The position numbers were made by a program, and so were the translations under genes. 64,000 nucleotides of DNA from Acuticoccus yangtzensis (lineage in GTDB: Bacteria > Pseudomonadota > Alphaproteobacteria > Rhizobiales > Amorphaceae), in assembly GCF_001927245.1 (NCBI RefSeq), contig NZ_MJUX01000002.1:310001-374000 (forward strand). Direction: 5' to 3'. Under the pieces are notes generated by a model. That model ran no database searches and was not told where the DNA came from. It saw only the letters and a program-made list of their open reading frames with translations. Every line of letters starts with the position of its first letter. The first letter of the stretch is position 1. This document shows positions 8,499 to 16,977 of the stretch, one piece after another.

Positions 8499-9788
8499 AT
8501 GGTGCAGCGTGGCCGTCCTATCGTGCGGGACCGGCCCCTGCCGCCCCGCCGCCTCCGGGACATCGTTTTGCCTCTCCGCCTCTCCTTGCGCACCTCCGTC
8601 CTGGGTGGACGCCCGCAGCTTGCCATCCTCCTCGTCCTCATCAGCCTGGTGATGGCGGGCAACGGCATCGTCGCCCCCGTGCTGCCGCTCTACGCGATGG
8701 AGTTCGGCGTGGGCGGGGCGCTGGTGGGCATGCTGATCACCCTGTTCGGGGTGGGGCGGCTGGTGGCCAACATTCCCGCCGGCATCCTGTCCGAGCGGTT
8801 CGGGCGGCGGCCTTTCCTGTCGCTCGGCCCGGCGCTGATCGCGGTGGGCGCGGTCGGCGCGGCCATGGCGACGACGTTCGAGATGCTGCTCTTCTGGCGC
8901 TTCGTCCAAGGCATCGGCTCGGGCATCTACATGACCACCTCCGCCGCCGTGCTGGTTCAGCTTTCGACGCCCGGCAGGCGCGGCTACGTGATGGCGCTCT
9001 ACCAGGGCTTCCTGCTGCTCGGCGCCGGCGTCGGCCCGGCCTTGGGCGGCGCGCTTGCCGCCCGCTTCGGCAGCGCGGCCCCCTTCTGGGGCTACGCGGT
9101 GGTGGCGGTGGCGGCGCTCCTTCTGGTCCTCTTCGCCTTTCGCGAGCCGCAGGAGGCCGAACCCGACGAGGAGGAGACCACCGGCCCGCCCGTCACCATG
9201 CGGGAGTTCTTGCGCAACCGCGCCTACGTGCTCCTGTGCACGATCACGTTCTGGATCTTCTTCACCCGCACGGCGGGCCAATGGCTCGCCATCCCTCTGG
9301 TGGGCAACCAGCGCTTCGGGCTGACGGTGGACCTCATCGGCCTCGCCCTCACCTCCTCCGCGGTGGCGAACGCGGCGATGCTGCCGCTCGTCGGCCCGGC
9401 CACCGCCCGCTTCGGCGCGGTCACGGTGGCCGCGCTTTCAACGGCGCTGGTCGCGGGGGCGCTGATCCTGGTGGCCTTCGCCGAGGCGGTGCCGGTCTAT
9501 TGGGCGGCGCTGGTGATGCTGGGCATCGGTTCCGGCTTCAACGGCCCCTCCGTGGCGGCGGCGATCGCCGACATCACCCCGTCCAACCTCTTCGGCCCGG
9601 CGATGGGCACGCAGCGCGCCATCGCCGACACCGGCTTCGTCTCCGGGCCGATCATCGTCGGCCTCGTCCACGACCTGACGCCGTTCGGCTACTCCGGTGC
9701 GCTCGCCGGCAACGCGGTGATGCTGGCCGGGGCGGGCGTACTGGTGTGGATCTTCGTGCGCACCCCGCGCCGCGCCGGGCCCGGCTGA
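8499..9788 (+). CDS. Major facilitator superfamily transporter
   Basis: 429 aa with about twelve predicted membrane helices in two halves. MFS signatures are visible: the loop 2-3 motif GRLVANIPAGILSERFGRRP and the antiporter-like GFLLLGAGVGPALGGALAARFG in helix 5, which suggests a proton-coupled drug or metabolite exporter. Substrate unknown. About 40 basic residues precede the first helix, so the true start may lie downstream of ATG 8499, which lacks a good ribosome site. Intergenic DNA of about 200 bp separates it from the divergent isomerase gene. Confidence 0.82.
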   Translation: MVQRGRPIVRDRPLPPRRLRDIVLPLRLSLRTSVLGGRPQLAILLVLISLVMAGNGIVAPVLPLYAMEFGVGGALVGMLITLFGVGRLVANIPAGILSERFGRRPFLSLGPALIAVGAVGAAMATTFEMLLFWRFVQGIGSGIYMTTSAAVLVQLSTPGRRGYVMALYQGFLLLGAGVGPALGGALAARFGSAAPFWGYAVVAVAALLLVLFAFREPQEAEPDEEETTGPPVTMREFLRNRAYVLLCTITFWIFFTRTAGQWLAIPLVGNQRFGLTVDLIGLALTSSAVANAAMLPLVGPATARFGAVTVAALSTALVAGALILVAFAEAVPVYWAALVMLGIGSGFNGPSVAAAIADITPSNLFGPAMGTQRAIADTGFVSGPIIVGLVHDLTPFGYSGALAGNAVMLAGAGVLVWIFVRTPRRAGPG

Positions 9789-9820
9789 CCGGACACTCTG
9801 GCGATACCTATGCGGGACCG

Positions 9821-10624
9821 CTATTCGCCCCGGCTTGCGAACACCGCCTCGGCGACGGGCATCGCCGATAACACGTTCGGCCAGCCGGCGTAGAAGGCGA
9901 GGTGGGCCAGCGCCGCGGTCGCCTCGTCCTTGGTCAATCCGTCGTCGATCGCCCGCGAGAGATGGAAAGGCAGCCGGTCGACCCTGCCGGTGGAAACCAG
10001 CGCGGCGACGGTCACGAGGCTGCGGTCCCGCGGGGCGAGCGCCGGGCGCCGCCACAGGTGGAGAAGGAGCCCTTCCGCGGTGTCGCCGGCCGCCTGCGGG
10101 TCGACGCCGCCGAGCCGCGCCTCACCGAAGGACCGGCGCAGACCCTCCGCCGCCTGGTGGAGCGGCAGCATGTCGGCCGGATCGGCGGCGGGCAGATCCG
10201 CCAGCGCGACGCCATGCGCCTGGAATACGGGGGCCGCGGCTTTGGCGCCCATCATCGCGTTCGGCCAGCCGGCGTAAAAGGCAAGATGCGTCAGCGTTTC
10301 GGAGACCTCGGCCGCGGTGACACCGTTTTCCAAAGCGATGTCTATGTATTCAGACAGGCCCTCGTCCTCGCTGCGGGCGACCAGCGCGGCAACGGTGAGG
10401 AGACTGCGATCGCGCAAGGACAAGGCCGCGTCGGCCCACACGCGCCCGAACAGAACCTCATCGGTATAAAGGCCGAGCGCGGGGGCGACGGTGGCGAGAG
10501 CCGGGTTCGCCGGCGCGTGGACGGGCGCGTCGTGGGCCGTTGCCGTGGGCGCCATCGCCGCGGAGGCGACAACGGCCGCGGCGGTCACGGTAAAGCAGGT
10601 GGCGAGGACGGCGATCGTGCGCAT
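9821..10624 (-). CDS. Exported protein with two carboxymuconolactone-decarboxylase (CMD) domains
   Basis: 267 aa. Starts with a Sec-type signal peptide (MRTIAVLATC..., likely cleavage near TATA-HDAP at about residue 30). Two repeated CMD-like halves follow, each with an RDRSL(L/V)TVAALV helix and a later THLAFYAGWPNAM / AHLAFYAGWPNVL segment. Neither half shows the CXXC pair of AhpD-type peroxidase relatives, so a redox role is unlikely. Family members include gamma-carboxymuconolactone decarboxylases and lactone-cleaving enzymes; the substrate is unknown. The ATG at 10624 has an AGGAG six bases upstream, and the longer upstream frame is non-homologous. Confidence 0.8.
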   Translation of the reverse strand: MRTIAVLATCFTVTAAAVVASAAMAPTATAHDAPVHAPANPALATVAPALGLYTDEVLFGRVWADAALSLRDRSLLTVAALVARSEDEGLSEYIDIALENGVTAAEVSETLTHLAFYAGWPNAMMGAKAAAPVFQAHGVALADLPAADPADMLPLHQAAEGLRRSFGEARLGGVDPQAAGDTAEGLLLHLWRRPALAPRDRSLVTVAALVSTGRVDRLPFHLSRAIDDGLTKDEATAALAHLAFYAGWPNVLSAMPVAEAVFASRGE

Positions 10625-10805
10625 GATGGCTCCTGTCCCGTGGGATGGCCCGTCCGGCGTGGTGCGCCGGGCCGAGGGTCTTCGACCGTGAGGCAGCGGC
10701 GCAAGACGGGCCCGGACTTCCCTTGAAGGAGGCCATGATGTCGGCACGGGCCGCTCACGGGCGCCTGGCATAATGTCGCGGGCCTCCGGCGCAGCGGCGC
10801 ACGTC

Positions 10806-10845
10806 CGCCACCGCCCGCCGCCGCCACCGCCACCGCCACCGCCGG
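10806..10845. repeat. CCGCCA/CCG microsatellite
   Basis: Low-complexity run of CCGCC(A/C/G) units just beyond the stop codon of the SDR gene. Slippage-prone, non-coding as far as can be seen. Confidence 0.6.
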
Positions 10846-10862
10846 TCCGCCCGCCGCGCGCG

Positions 10863-11627
10863 TCAGAGGACCGAGATCATCCCGCCGTCGACGAAGATGA
10901 GCTGGCCGTTCACGTAATCGGAGGCCGGGGCGGCGAGGAAGACCGCCGTGCCCACCAGCTCCTCCGGCTTACCCCAGCGGCGTTGCGGCGTGCGCCCCTT
11001 CACCCAGGCGTCGAAGGTCGGGTTGGCGATCAGCGCCTCGTTCATGTCCGTCAGCATGTAGCCGGGGCCGATGGCGTTGGCGTTGATGCCGTGCTCGCCC
11101 CACTCGGCGGCCATGCCCTTGGTGAGGTTTTTGATGCCGCCCTTGGCCACCGTGTAGGGGATGACCGTGGCGCGGGCGAGATCGGACGTCAGCGAGCCGA
11201 TGTTGATGATCTTGCCCGCCTTGCGCGGGATCATCCGCTTCGCCGCCTCGCGGCCGACCACGAAGGCGCTCGTCAGGTTGGTCTCGATCACGCGCGACCA
11301 GTCGGCGGTGTCCAGCTCCACCATCGGCTTGCGGTATTGGATGCCGGCGTTGTTCACGAGGATGTCGACCGCCACGCCCTCGGCGTCGAGCGCCTCGAAG
11401 GTGGCGACCACCGCCGCCTCGTCGCACACGTCGAACGCCATGGCGCGGACGCTGTGGCCCTTGGCGGCGAGGTCCTCGGCCGCCGCCGCCAGGCGATCGG
11501 CGTTGACGCCGTTGAGGATGACGGAGGCGCCCGCCTCGGCCAGCCCCTGGGCGATGGCGAAGCCCAGTCCGCGGGAGGAGCCGGTGACGAGGGCGGTCTT
11601 GCCCGAAAGGTCGAAAAGGCCGGTCAT
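10863..11627 (-). CDS. Short-chain dehydrogenase, gluconate 5-dehydrogenase-like
   Basis: 254 aa classical SDR: cofactor motif TGSSRGLGFAIA (about 16-27), NNAG, catalytic Ser in NIGS, and YTVAK (Tyr-x-x-x-Lys). Overall resemblance is to NAD(P)-dependent gluconate 5-dehydrogenase / 2-deoxy-D-gluconate dehydrogenase, which oxidise sugar acids. It starts 3 bp after the stop of the enolase-superfamily gene, so the two form an operon, and a TRAP transporter lies across the divergent regulator. A role in the second oxidation/reduction step of sugar-acid catabolism is likely; the exact sugar is unknown. Confidence 0.82.
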   Translation of the reverse strand: MTGLFDLSGKTALVTGSSRGLGFAIAQGLAEAGASVILNGVNADRLAAAAEDLAAKGHSVRAMAFDVCDEAAVVATFEALDAEGVAVDILVNNAGIQYRKPMVELDTADWSRVIETNLTSAFVVGREAAKRMIPRKAGKIINIGSLTSDLARATVIPYTVAKGGIKNLTKGMAAEWGEHGINANAIGPGYMLTDMNEALIANPTFDAWVKGRTPQRRWGKPEELVGTAVFLAAPASDYVNGQLIFVDGGMISVL

Positions 11628-11630
11628 CGG

Positions 11631-12827
11631 TCAGATCTCCGAGCGGCGGACGGTGAGGTCCGGGCGGTCATAGACGGCGGGCAGAAGGTCGACGCCGAGG
11701 CCCGGACCCTCCATCGGGTAGACGTAACCGTTCTCGATATGCGGCACGGTGTCCACCAGCTCCGTGTACCACCCGCGATAGAAGGCGCGCACCGACTCCT
11801 GGATCAGCGTGTTCGGCTGCGAGAAGGACGCATGCACGGCGGCGGCGAAGGCGACCGGGCCGGTGCAGTCGTGCGGCGCGAAGGGGCGGTGCCAGGTCTC
11901 GGCCAGCGAGGCGATCTTGCGCGCCTCGGTCAGCCCGCCGGCCCACACGATGTCGACCATCGCCACCGACATGGCGTTCCTGTCCAGCATGTCCTTGAAC
12001 GGATAGCGGCTCCCCATCGTCTCGGACGCGGTGATCCACACGTCCGTATGCGCGGCGAGCTCGGCCAGCGCCTGCGGGCTGTTCATGCGGATCGGGTCTT
12101 CGTACCAGTAGGGCTTGTACTGCTCCAGCTCGCGGGCGATCAGCTTGGCCGTCGGCAGGTTCCAGAGCGAGTGCAGCTCGACCATGATGTCCATCTTGTC
12201 GCCGACCGCCTTGCGGATCTTCTCGAACGGCTCGCACGCGCGGCGCATCTGCGCGGCGTCGATGGAGAGGCCGTGCGTCTCGTGGGCGATGGGGTCGAAG
12301 GGCCAGATCTTCATCGCCGTGATGCCTTCGGACAGAAGGTCTTCGGCCAGTTCGTCCGCACGGTGCATGAAGCCGTCCAGGTCCTCGTAGCGGCCGCGGG
12401 CCTGAGGATCCCAATTCTCTACCGGCTTGATGTTCTTGGACGACACGTAACGCGTGCCGGCGCAGGTGTTGTAGACCTTGATCTTGTCGAAGCAGAGGCC
12501 GCCGAGAAGCTGGTGGACCGGCTGGTTCGTCAGCTTGCCGAATGCATCCCACAGGGCGAGGTCGATTGCCGACGCGGCGCGATATTCGACGCCGGTGGAC
12601 GACTGCGCCATGGGCAGATTCACCATCTCCTTGTTGTGCGCTTCGATGGTGAGGGCGCTCTTGCCGAGCAGGCGGCCGGCGAGCGTGTCGTGGATGTGGG
12701 ATTCCACGGCACCGGCCCCGTAAAACGTTTCGCCGAGGCCGACGATGCCGGCATCGGTGTGCACCCGGACCCAGACGACGTTGGCGAACTCTTCGGTTCG
12801 CAGGGTCTCGATGGCGGTGATCTTCAT
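11631..12827 (-). CDS. Mandelate racemase/muconate lactonizing-type enzyme (sugar-acid dehydratase or cycloisomerase)
   Basis: 398 aa, enolase superfamily. Capping domain at the N-terminus, then the barrel with metal-ligand strands (VELHSLWNLP, WYEDPIRM, ASETMG) and a probable His-Asp catalytic pair (VDIVWAGG and FAPHDCTGP). MKIWPFDP carries the Lys on the second strand. Such enzymes dehydrate or isomerise sugar acids or their lactones, for example galactarolactone cycloisomerase-like members. The ATG at 12827 has AGGA 7 bases upstream; a frame extending to 12947 would cross the operator region and is rejected. First gene of an operon with the downstream SDR. Confidence 0.85.
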   Translation of the reverse strand: MKITAIETLRTEEFANVVWVRVHTDAGIVGLGETFYGAGAVESHIHDTLAGRLLGKSALTIEAHNKEMVNLPMAQSSTGVEYRAASAIDLALWDAFGKLTNQPVHQLLGGLCFDKIKVYNTCAGTRYVSSKNIKPVENWDPQARGRYEDLDGFMHRADELAEDLLSEGITAMKIWPFDPIAHETHGLSIDAAQMRRACEPFEKIRKAVGDKMDIMVELHSLWNLPTAKLIARELEQYKPYWYEDPIRMNSPQALAELAAHTDVWITASETMGSRYPFKDMLDRNAMSVAMVDIVWAGGLTEARKIASLAETWHRPFAPHDCTGPVAFAAAVHASFSQPNTLIQESVRAFYRGWYTELVDTVPHIENGYVYPMEGPGLGVDLLPAVYDRPDLTVRRSEI

Positions 12828-12889
12828 GTGGTCCTGCCCTTGGCGCGTTTTTATGCTCGGCATGGTGATCGGCACTTGCCAGCATGCCT

Positions 12890-12909
12890 CATCGTGAAAT
12901 ATCACGATG
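12890..12909. promoter_or_regulatory. Perfect inverted-repeat operator between enolase-superfamily gene and GntR gene
   Basis: Arms CATCGTGA and TCACGATG separated by AATA, an exact 8+4+8 palindrome. It sits in the divergent intergenic region, 63 bp upstream of the sugar-acid operon start and about 100 bp before the preferred GntR start. It is the natural candidate site for the neighbouring GntR regulator. Confidence 0.65.
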
Positions 12910-13012
12910 TAACAAGACGAGTACACGACGTATCTCTTGCAACGCAACGCCGAATTTGGATTGTGCTGCCGGACGATCGGACGTGGACCAAATCAAGGGG
13001 GAAGCGCCGCAA

Positions 13013-13807
13013 GTGGACCTGGCGAGCGTGGGCGAAACGGACGTCTTCGACCTCAATTGGAACCTGGGCGGGGCCAAGCCGAGCCTCGCCGAGCGGGCCT
13101 ATGAGCGCATCGAGGCCCTCTTCGTCGATACGACACTGCCGCCCGGCGCCTTCGTGCGCATGCAGGACCTGCAGGACCTCATCGGGCTCGGGCGCACGCC
13201 GGTGCATCAGGCCGTGCGCCGCGCCGGCGCCGAAACGCTGATCATCATCCGCCCGCGCGACGGCCTCACCATCGCGCCGATCGACCTGACGCGCGAGCGC
13301 CGCCTCGCGGAACTGCGCCGCGGGATGGACCGGTTCGTCATCGAAGAGGCCGCCAAGCGGCTGACGCCGAACCACAAGGCGGGCTTCATGCACCTGCGGC
13401 GTGCCTTGGCGGACTGCGGCGACGCTATCGACATCGACACCTTCAACCGCTTCGACCGCGCCTTCGACACGCTGCTGATCGCCGCGGCGGGCGAGCCCTT
13501 CCTGCAGCGCAGCCTGCGCCCTCTGCACGCCTTCGCGCGGCGCTCCGGCTACATCGCCATCGTCAAGCTGGCGAGCGGCGGCGGGGTCGCCGAGAGCCTG
13601 AAGCGCCACCTCACCATTTTGGATGCCGTCGTCGCCGGGGATGTCGACCGTGCGACGAAAGCGTCCGATGCGCTGATCGACCTGTCGCAGTCCTACTTCG
13701 CCGACCTGACGAACAGCGTCGATCCGCTCCTGCTCGATGCGGGTCTGGGGCGTCATGCGGGCGATCGTCCCGCCGCGCCCCCCGCGTCCGGTCCCTCCGG
13801 CCCTTGA
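13013..13807 (+). CDS. GntR-family (FCD-type) transcriptional regulator of the sugar-acid/TRAP genes
   Basis: 264 aa from the preferred start. A winged helix-turn-helix covers about residues 24-90 (LAERAYERIEALFV...GLGRTPVHQAVRRAGAE), followed by an all-helical effector domain. Where FCD proteins usually have metal-binding histidines (FHxxL, xHxxLxxAI, xxHI), this one has AFDTLL, KRHLTILDAV and no C-terminal His, so effector binding may be metal-independent. Start choice: an ATG at 12884 would put the palindromic operator inside the coding region. GTG 13013 follows an AAGGGGGAAG ribosome-site-like stretch; GTG 12983 is the alternative. Just upstream of dctP, it probably controls both flanking operons. 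Confidence 0.8.
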   Translation: MDLASVGETDVFDLNWNLGGAKPSLAERAYERIEALFVDTTLPPGAFVRMQDLQDLIGLGRTPVHQAVRRAGAETLIIIRPRDGLTIAPIDLTRERRLAELRRGMDRFVIEEAAKRLTPNHKAGFMHLRRALADCGDAIDIDTFNRFDRAFDTLLIAAAGEPFLQRSLRPLHAFARRSGYIAIVKLASGGGVAESLKRHLTILDAVVAGDVDRATKASDALIDLSQSYFADLTNSVDPLLLDAGLGRHAGDRPAAPPASGPSGP

Positions 13808-13863
13808 GCACCCGATGGCCGAGAGACCGCAAGACCGTTTCCATACAACCTGGAGGAATCCCC

Positions 13864-14886
13864 ATGACCTTTAAATGGTCCGCCCTGGCCGGTGCTGCGA
13901 TCGGCCTCATCATGGCCAGCGGCGCGAACGCCCAGGACTACACCTTCCGCTTCCAGTCCTCCGACCCGGCGGGTAACCCGAACTTCGAGTATCAGAAGGG
14001 CTGGACCGACCTCGTCAACCAGCGCTCCGAAGGCCGCGTGAAGATCGAGCTGCTGCCGGTCGGCTCCGTCGTCGAATACAACGAGACGCTGGAGGCCGTC
14101 GGTGCCGGCATCCTCGACGGTCAGATCTGCGACACGTCCTACTGGGCAGGCCGTGACCCGGCGTTCGGCCTCATCGCCAACCCCGTCGGCGCCTGGTCTG
14201 ATCCCGAGCAGATGATCGACTTCGTCGAGAATGGCGGCGGCAAGGAGCTGATGGCCGAGCTGCTCGAGCCCTATGGCCTCCACTTCATCGGCGTCTCCAC
14301 GCCGGGCCTCGAGGCGTTCGTCTCGCGCGTGCCGCTCGACGGTGTGGACGACCTCAAGGGCGTCAAGGTGCGTGCGCCCGAGGGTCTGATCGGCGCCGTC
14401 TTCGCCGCCGCCGGCGCCGCGCCGGTGAACCTGCCGTCGTCGGAAGTCTACACCTCGCTCGACAAGGGCGTGGTCGACGCGGCCGACTATTCGGTGTTCT
14501 CCGTCAACCAGGCCCAGGGCCTCAACGACGTTGCGCCGAACCCGGTCTATCCCGGCTTCCACTCCCTGCCGCTGGTCGAAGTGTCGATCAACAAGGCCAA
14601 GTGGGACGCGCTGCCGGAAGACCTGCAGACGATCCTCACCGAGACGGTGAAGGAGTTCCAGCAGACCCAGGTCAACGGTCTGAAGGAGCGTGATGCCGCG
14701 GCCGTCGCCGAAGCCGAAGAGAACCCGGACATCACCATCCACAACTGGTCCGACGAGGATCGCGCCCGCTTCCGCAGCATCGCCCAGGGCGAATGGGAGA
14801 AGGTCGCGGCCAACTCGCCGATGTCGCAGAAGGTCTACGACACGCTGAGCACCTATCTCACCGAGAAGGGCCTTCTGGCTCAGTAA
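13864..14886 (+). CDS. TRAP transporter periplasmic solute-binding protein (DctP family)
   Basis: 340 aa. Binds the substrate in the periplasm and passes it to the DctQ/DctM membrane pair. Signal peptide MTFKWSALAGAAIGLIMASGANA, with cleavage before QDYTF. Family features include LKGVKVRAPEG and the substrate-carboxylate region GVVDAADYSVFSV. Start ATG 13864 has GGAGG eight bases upstream. Followed by dctQ and dctM. Linkage to a sugar-acid dehydratase and SDR points to a sugar acid or similar carboxylate as substrate. Confidence 0.92.
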   Translation: MTFKWSALAGAAIGLIMASGANAQDYTFRFQSSDPAGNPNFEYQKGWTDLVNQRSEGRVKIELLPVGSVVEYNETLEAVGAGILDGQICDTSYWAGRDPAFGLIANPVGAWSDPEQMIDFVENGGGKELMAELLEPYGLHFIGVSTPGLEAFVSRVPLDGVDDLKGVKVRAPEGLIGAVFAAAGAAPVNLPSSEVYTSLDKGVVDAADYSVFSVNQAQGLNDVAPNPVYPGFHSLPLVEVSINKAKWDALPEDLQTILTETVKEFQQTQVNGLKERDAAAVAEAEENPDITIHNWSDEDRARFRSIAQGEWEKVAANSPMSQKVYDTLSTYLTEKGLLAQ

Positions 14887-14900
14887 CCGGACCATGACGG

Positions 14901-14926
14901 CGCCGGGCGCGACACTGCGCCCGGCG
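14901..14926 (+). promoter_or_regulatory. Intercistronic hairpin after dctP
   Basis: Perfect 10-bp stem CGCCGGGCGC / GCGCCCGGCG with loop GACACT and only three T after it. It sits 15 bp past the dctP stop and 77 bp before dctQ. More likely an mRNA-stabilising or partial-termination element than a full terminator, because the operon continues. Confidence 0.6.
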
Positions 14927-15002
14927 TTTCCAATGGTGGCGTGCCCGCCGGTCCCGCGGGACCGCGCCGCGCATCTTTCGACCTTCACGGGAGACGGCGA
15001 TC

Positions 15003-15578
15003 ATGAATGAAGCCGAGCGCGAGGCCATCGACCTTGCGTCCACGAGTGAGACTATGGCGCCGCGCACGGTTCATCCCGCGGCGGGGGTGATGGGGCGGGT
15101 GATCGACCGGCTCGGATACGTCTTCGCCGCCGGCATCGTCGTCGGCGCGATCATCCTCCTCGTCGAGGTGTTCCTGCGCTACGTCTTCAACAGTCCGACG
15201 ATCTGGGCGCATGAGACGACGATCTTCCTGACCGGAATGTCGTTCATCTTCGGCGGGCTCTACTGCACCGCGCGCGACACCCATATTCGCGTCGTGCTGA
15301 TCTACGACCAGCTCGGCCCGGCCGCCCGCCGTGTGGCCGACGTCATCATCTTCCTCGTCTCGGCGGTCGCGTCCGGCTTCTTCGCCTACGCCGCCTATCA
15401 GATGGCCTCGCGCGCCGTGTTCTCGCCCTCCGGCGGCTTCCGGCTCGAGACGACGGGCTCCGCCTGGTCGCCCCCCACGCCCGCCCTCATCAAGTCCTTC
15501 ATCTTCATCGTGATGGTGCTGCTCGCGATCCAGTTCGTGATCCTCGCCGTCAACACCATCCGCCGGACGACCCGATGA
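15003..15578 (+). CDS. TRAP transporter small permease (DctQ family)
   Basis: 191 aa, four predicted membrane helices after a hydrophilic N-terminus of about 30 residues. The family-typical EVFLRYVFNSPTIWAHE segment is visible, as is TRDTHIRV-like CTARDTHIRVVLIYD. It pairs with the large permease that begins inside its stop codon (ATGA overlap). The substrate is defined by the DctP-type protein upstream. Confidence 0.9.
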   Translation: MNEAEREAIDLASTSETMAPRTVHPAAGVMGRVIDRLGYVFAAGIVVGAIILLVEVFLRYVFNSPTIWAHETTIFLTGMSFIFGGLYCTARDTHIRVVLIYDQLGPAARRVADVIIFLVSAVASGFFAYAAYQMASRAVFSPSGGFRLETTGSAWSPPTPALIKSFIFIVMVLLAIQFVILAVNTIRRTTR

Positions 15579-16897
15579 ACGATTTCCTCTCCCTCGGGAT
15601 CGACCTCAGCCAGCTCGGGATCGAGTACGGCACCCTCGTGATGTTCGCGATGCTGGTGCTGCTTCTCGTCACCGGCATGCCGCTCGCCTTCGTCACGCTG
15701 CTCGTGGCGCTGATCTTCGCGCTCGGCTGGTTCGGGCCGATGTCGATCCCGCTGATCACCAGCCGCGTCTACTCCTTCGTGTCGAACTTCGTGTTCGTCT
15801 CGGTGCCGATGTTCGTGCTGATGGCGGCGATCCTCGACCGCTCCGGCATCGCCCGCGACCTGTTCGACGCGATGAAGCTCTTCGCCGGGCGCATCCGCGG
15901 CGGCGTGGCGGTGCAGACGATCTTCGTCGCGGTCATCCTGGCCGCCATGTCCGGCATCATCGGCGGCGAGATCGTGCTCCTCGGCCTCATCGCCCTGCCG
16001 CAGATGCTGCGCCTCGGCTACGACCGCAAGCTCGCCATCGGCGTCGTCTGCGCGGGCGGCTCGCTCGGCACGATGATCCCGCCCTCGATCGTCCTCATCG
16101 TCTACGGTCTGACCGCGAACGTCTCCATCGGCGAGCTCTTCACCGCGTCCTTCCTGCCCGGCTTCATGCTGGCGATGTTCTATGTCGCCTACGTCCTGTT
16201 CACGGCCTATTTCCGCAAGGGCCTCGTGCCCGACCCTGATCCGGTGCCGATCGCGGCCGCGGAGAAGATGCGCCTCCTCAAGGGGTTGGTGCTGCCGATC
16301 CTGGTCGTCGCCATCGTGCTCGGCTCGATCTATGGCGGCATCGCGTCCGTCACGGAGGCGTCCGCCATCGGCGTCGGCGGGGTGATCCTGTCGACCATCC
16401 TGCGCGGCGAGTTCACCTACACGCTGATGCGCGACTCCGCGCTGCAGACGCTCGCCACCGTGGGCATGATCGTGTGGATCGGCATCGGCGCCACCGCCAT
16501 CGTCGGCGTCTACAACCTGATGGGCGGCGTCACCTTCGTATCCGGCCTGCTCACCGGCATTTCGGACGAGCCGATCATCATCATCCTGGTGATGATGGGG
16601 ATCCTGTTCTTCCTCGGCGCCTTCCTCGACTGGGTGGGCATCGCGCTGCTGACGATGCCGATCTTCGTGCCGATCGTGAAAGACCTCGGCTACGATCCGG
16701 TGTGGTTCGGCGTGCTCTTCTGCATGAACATGCAGGTGTCCTTCCTGTCGCCGCCCTTCGGCCCGGCCGCGTTCTATCTGAAGAGCGTGACGGACATCCC
16801 GCTCGGCGTGATCTTCAGGGCGCTGCTGCCGTTCATCGGCCTGCAGATCCTCGCCGTGGGGCTGTTGCTCTTCTTCCCCGGCATCACCGGCCGCTGA
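15575..16897 (+). CDS. TRAP transporter large permease (DctM family)
   Basis: 440 aa, about twelve membrane helices. It forms the sodium-coupled transport channel. Family motifs: VTGMPLAFVTLLVALIF near the N-terminus, GGSLGTMIPPSIVLIVYG in the middle and MNMQVSFLSPPFGPAAFYLK at the C-terminus. Start overlaps the dctQ stop by four bases (ATGA), implying translational coupling. A bidirectional terminator follows. Confidence 0.94.
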   Translation: MNDFLSLGIDLSQLGIEYGTLVMFAMLVLLLVTGMPLAFVTLLVALIFALGWFGPMSIPLITSRVYSFVSNFVFVSVPMFVLMAAILDRSGIARDLFDAMKLFAGRIRGGVAVQTIFVAVILAAMSGIIGGEIVLLGLIALPQMLRLGYDRKLAIGVVCAGGSLGTMIPPSIVLIVYGLTANVSIGELFTASFLPGFMLAMFYVAYVLFTAYFRKGLVPDPDPVPIAAAEKMRLLKGLVLPILVVAIVLGSIYGGIASVTEASAIGVGGVILSTILRGEFTYTLMRDSALQTLATVGMIVWIGIGATAIVGVYNLMGGVTFVSGLLTGISDEPIIIILVMMGILFFLGAFLDWVGIALLTMPIFVPIVKDLGYDPVWFGVLFCMNMQVSFLSPPFGPAAFYLKSVTDIPLGVIFRALLPFIGLQILAVGLLLFFPGITGR

Positions 16898-16921
16898 GCC
16901 GGCCGGCCCCCTTCCGACGCG

Positions 16922-16956
16922 AAAAAGGCCGGCACCTTCAGGGTGCCGGCCTTTTT
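16922..16956. terminator. Bidirectional intrinsic terminator
   Basis: Fifteen-base-pair stem AAAAAGGCCGGCACC / GGTGCCGGCCTTTTT with a five-base loop, lying between convergent dctM and the small phasin-like gene. The A-run and T-run let it work in both directions. Confidence 0.9.
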
Positions 16957-16977
16957 CATCTCGGGCGCAGGGTGCCG

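Noticed and set aside
10773-13241. 822-codon open frame on the plus strand opposite the SDR and enolase-superfamily genes
   Set aside because: Covers two well-supported genes on the other strand and an operator; sequence is low-complexity shadow translation.
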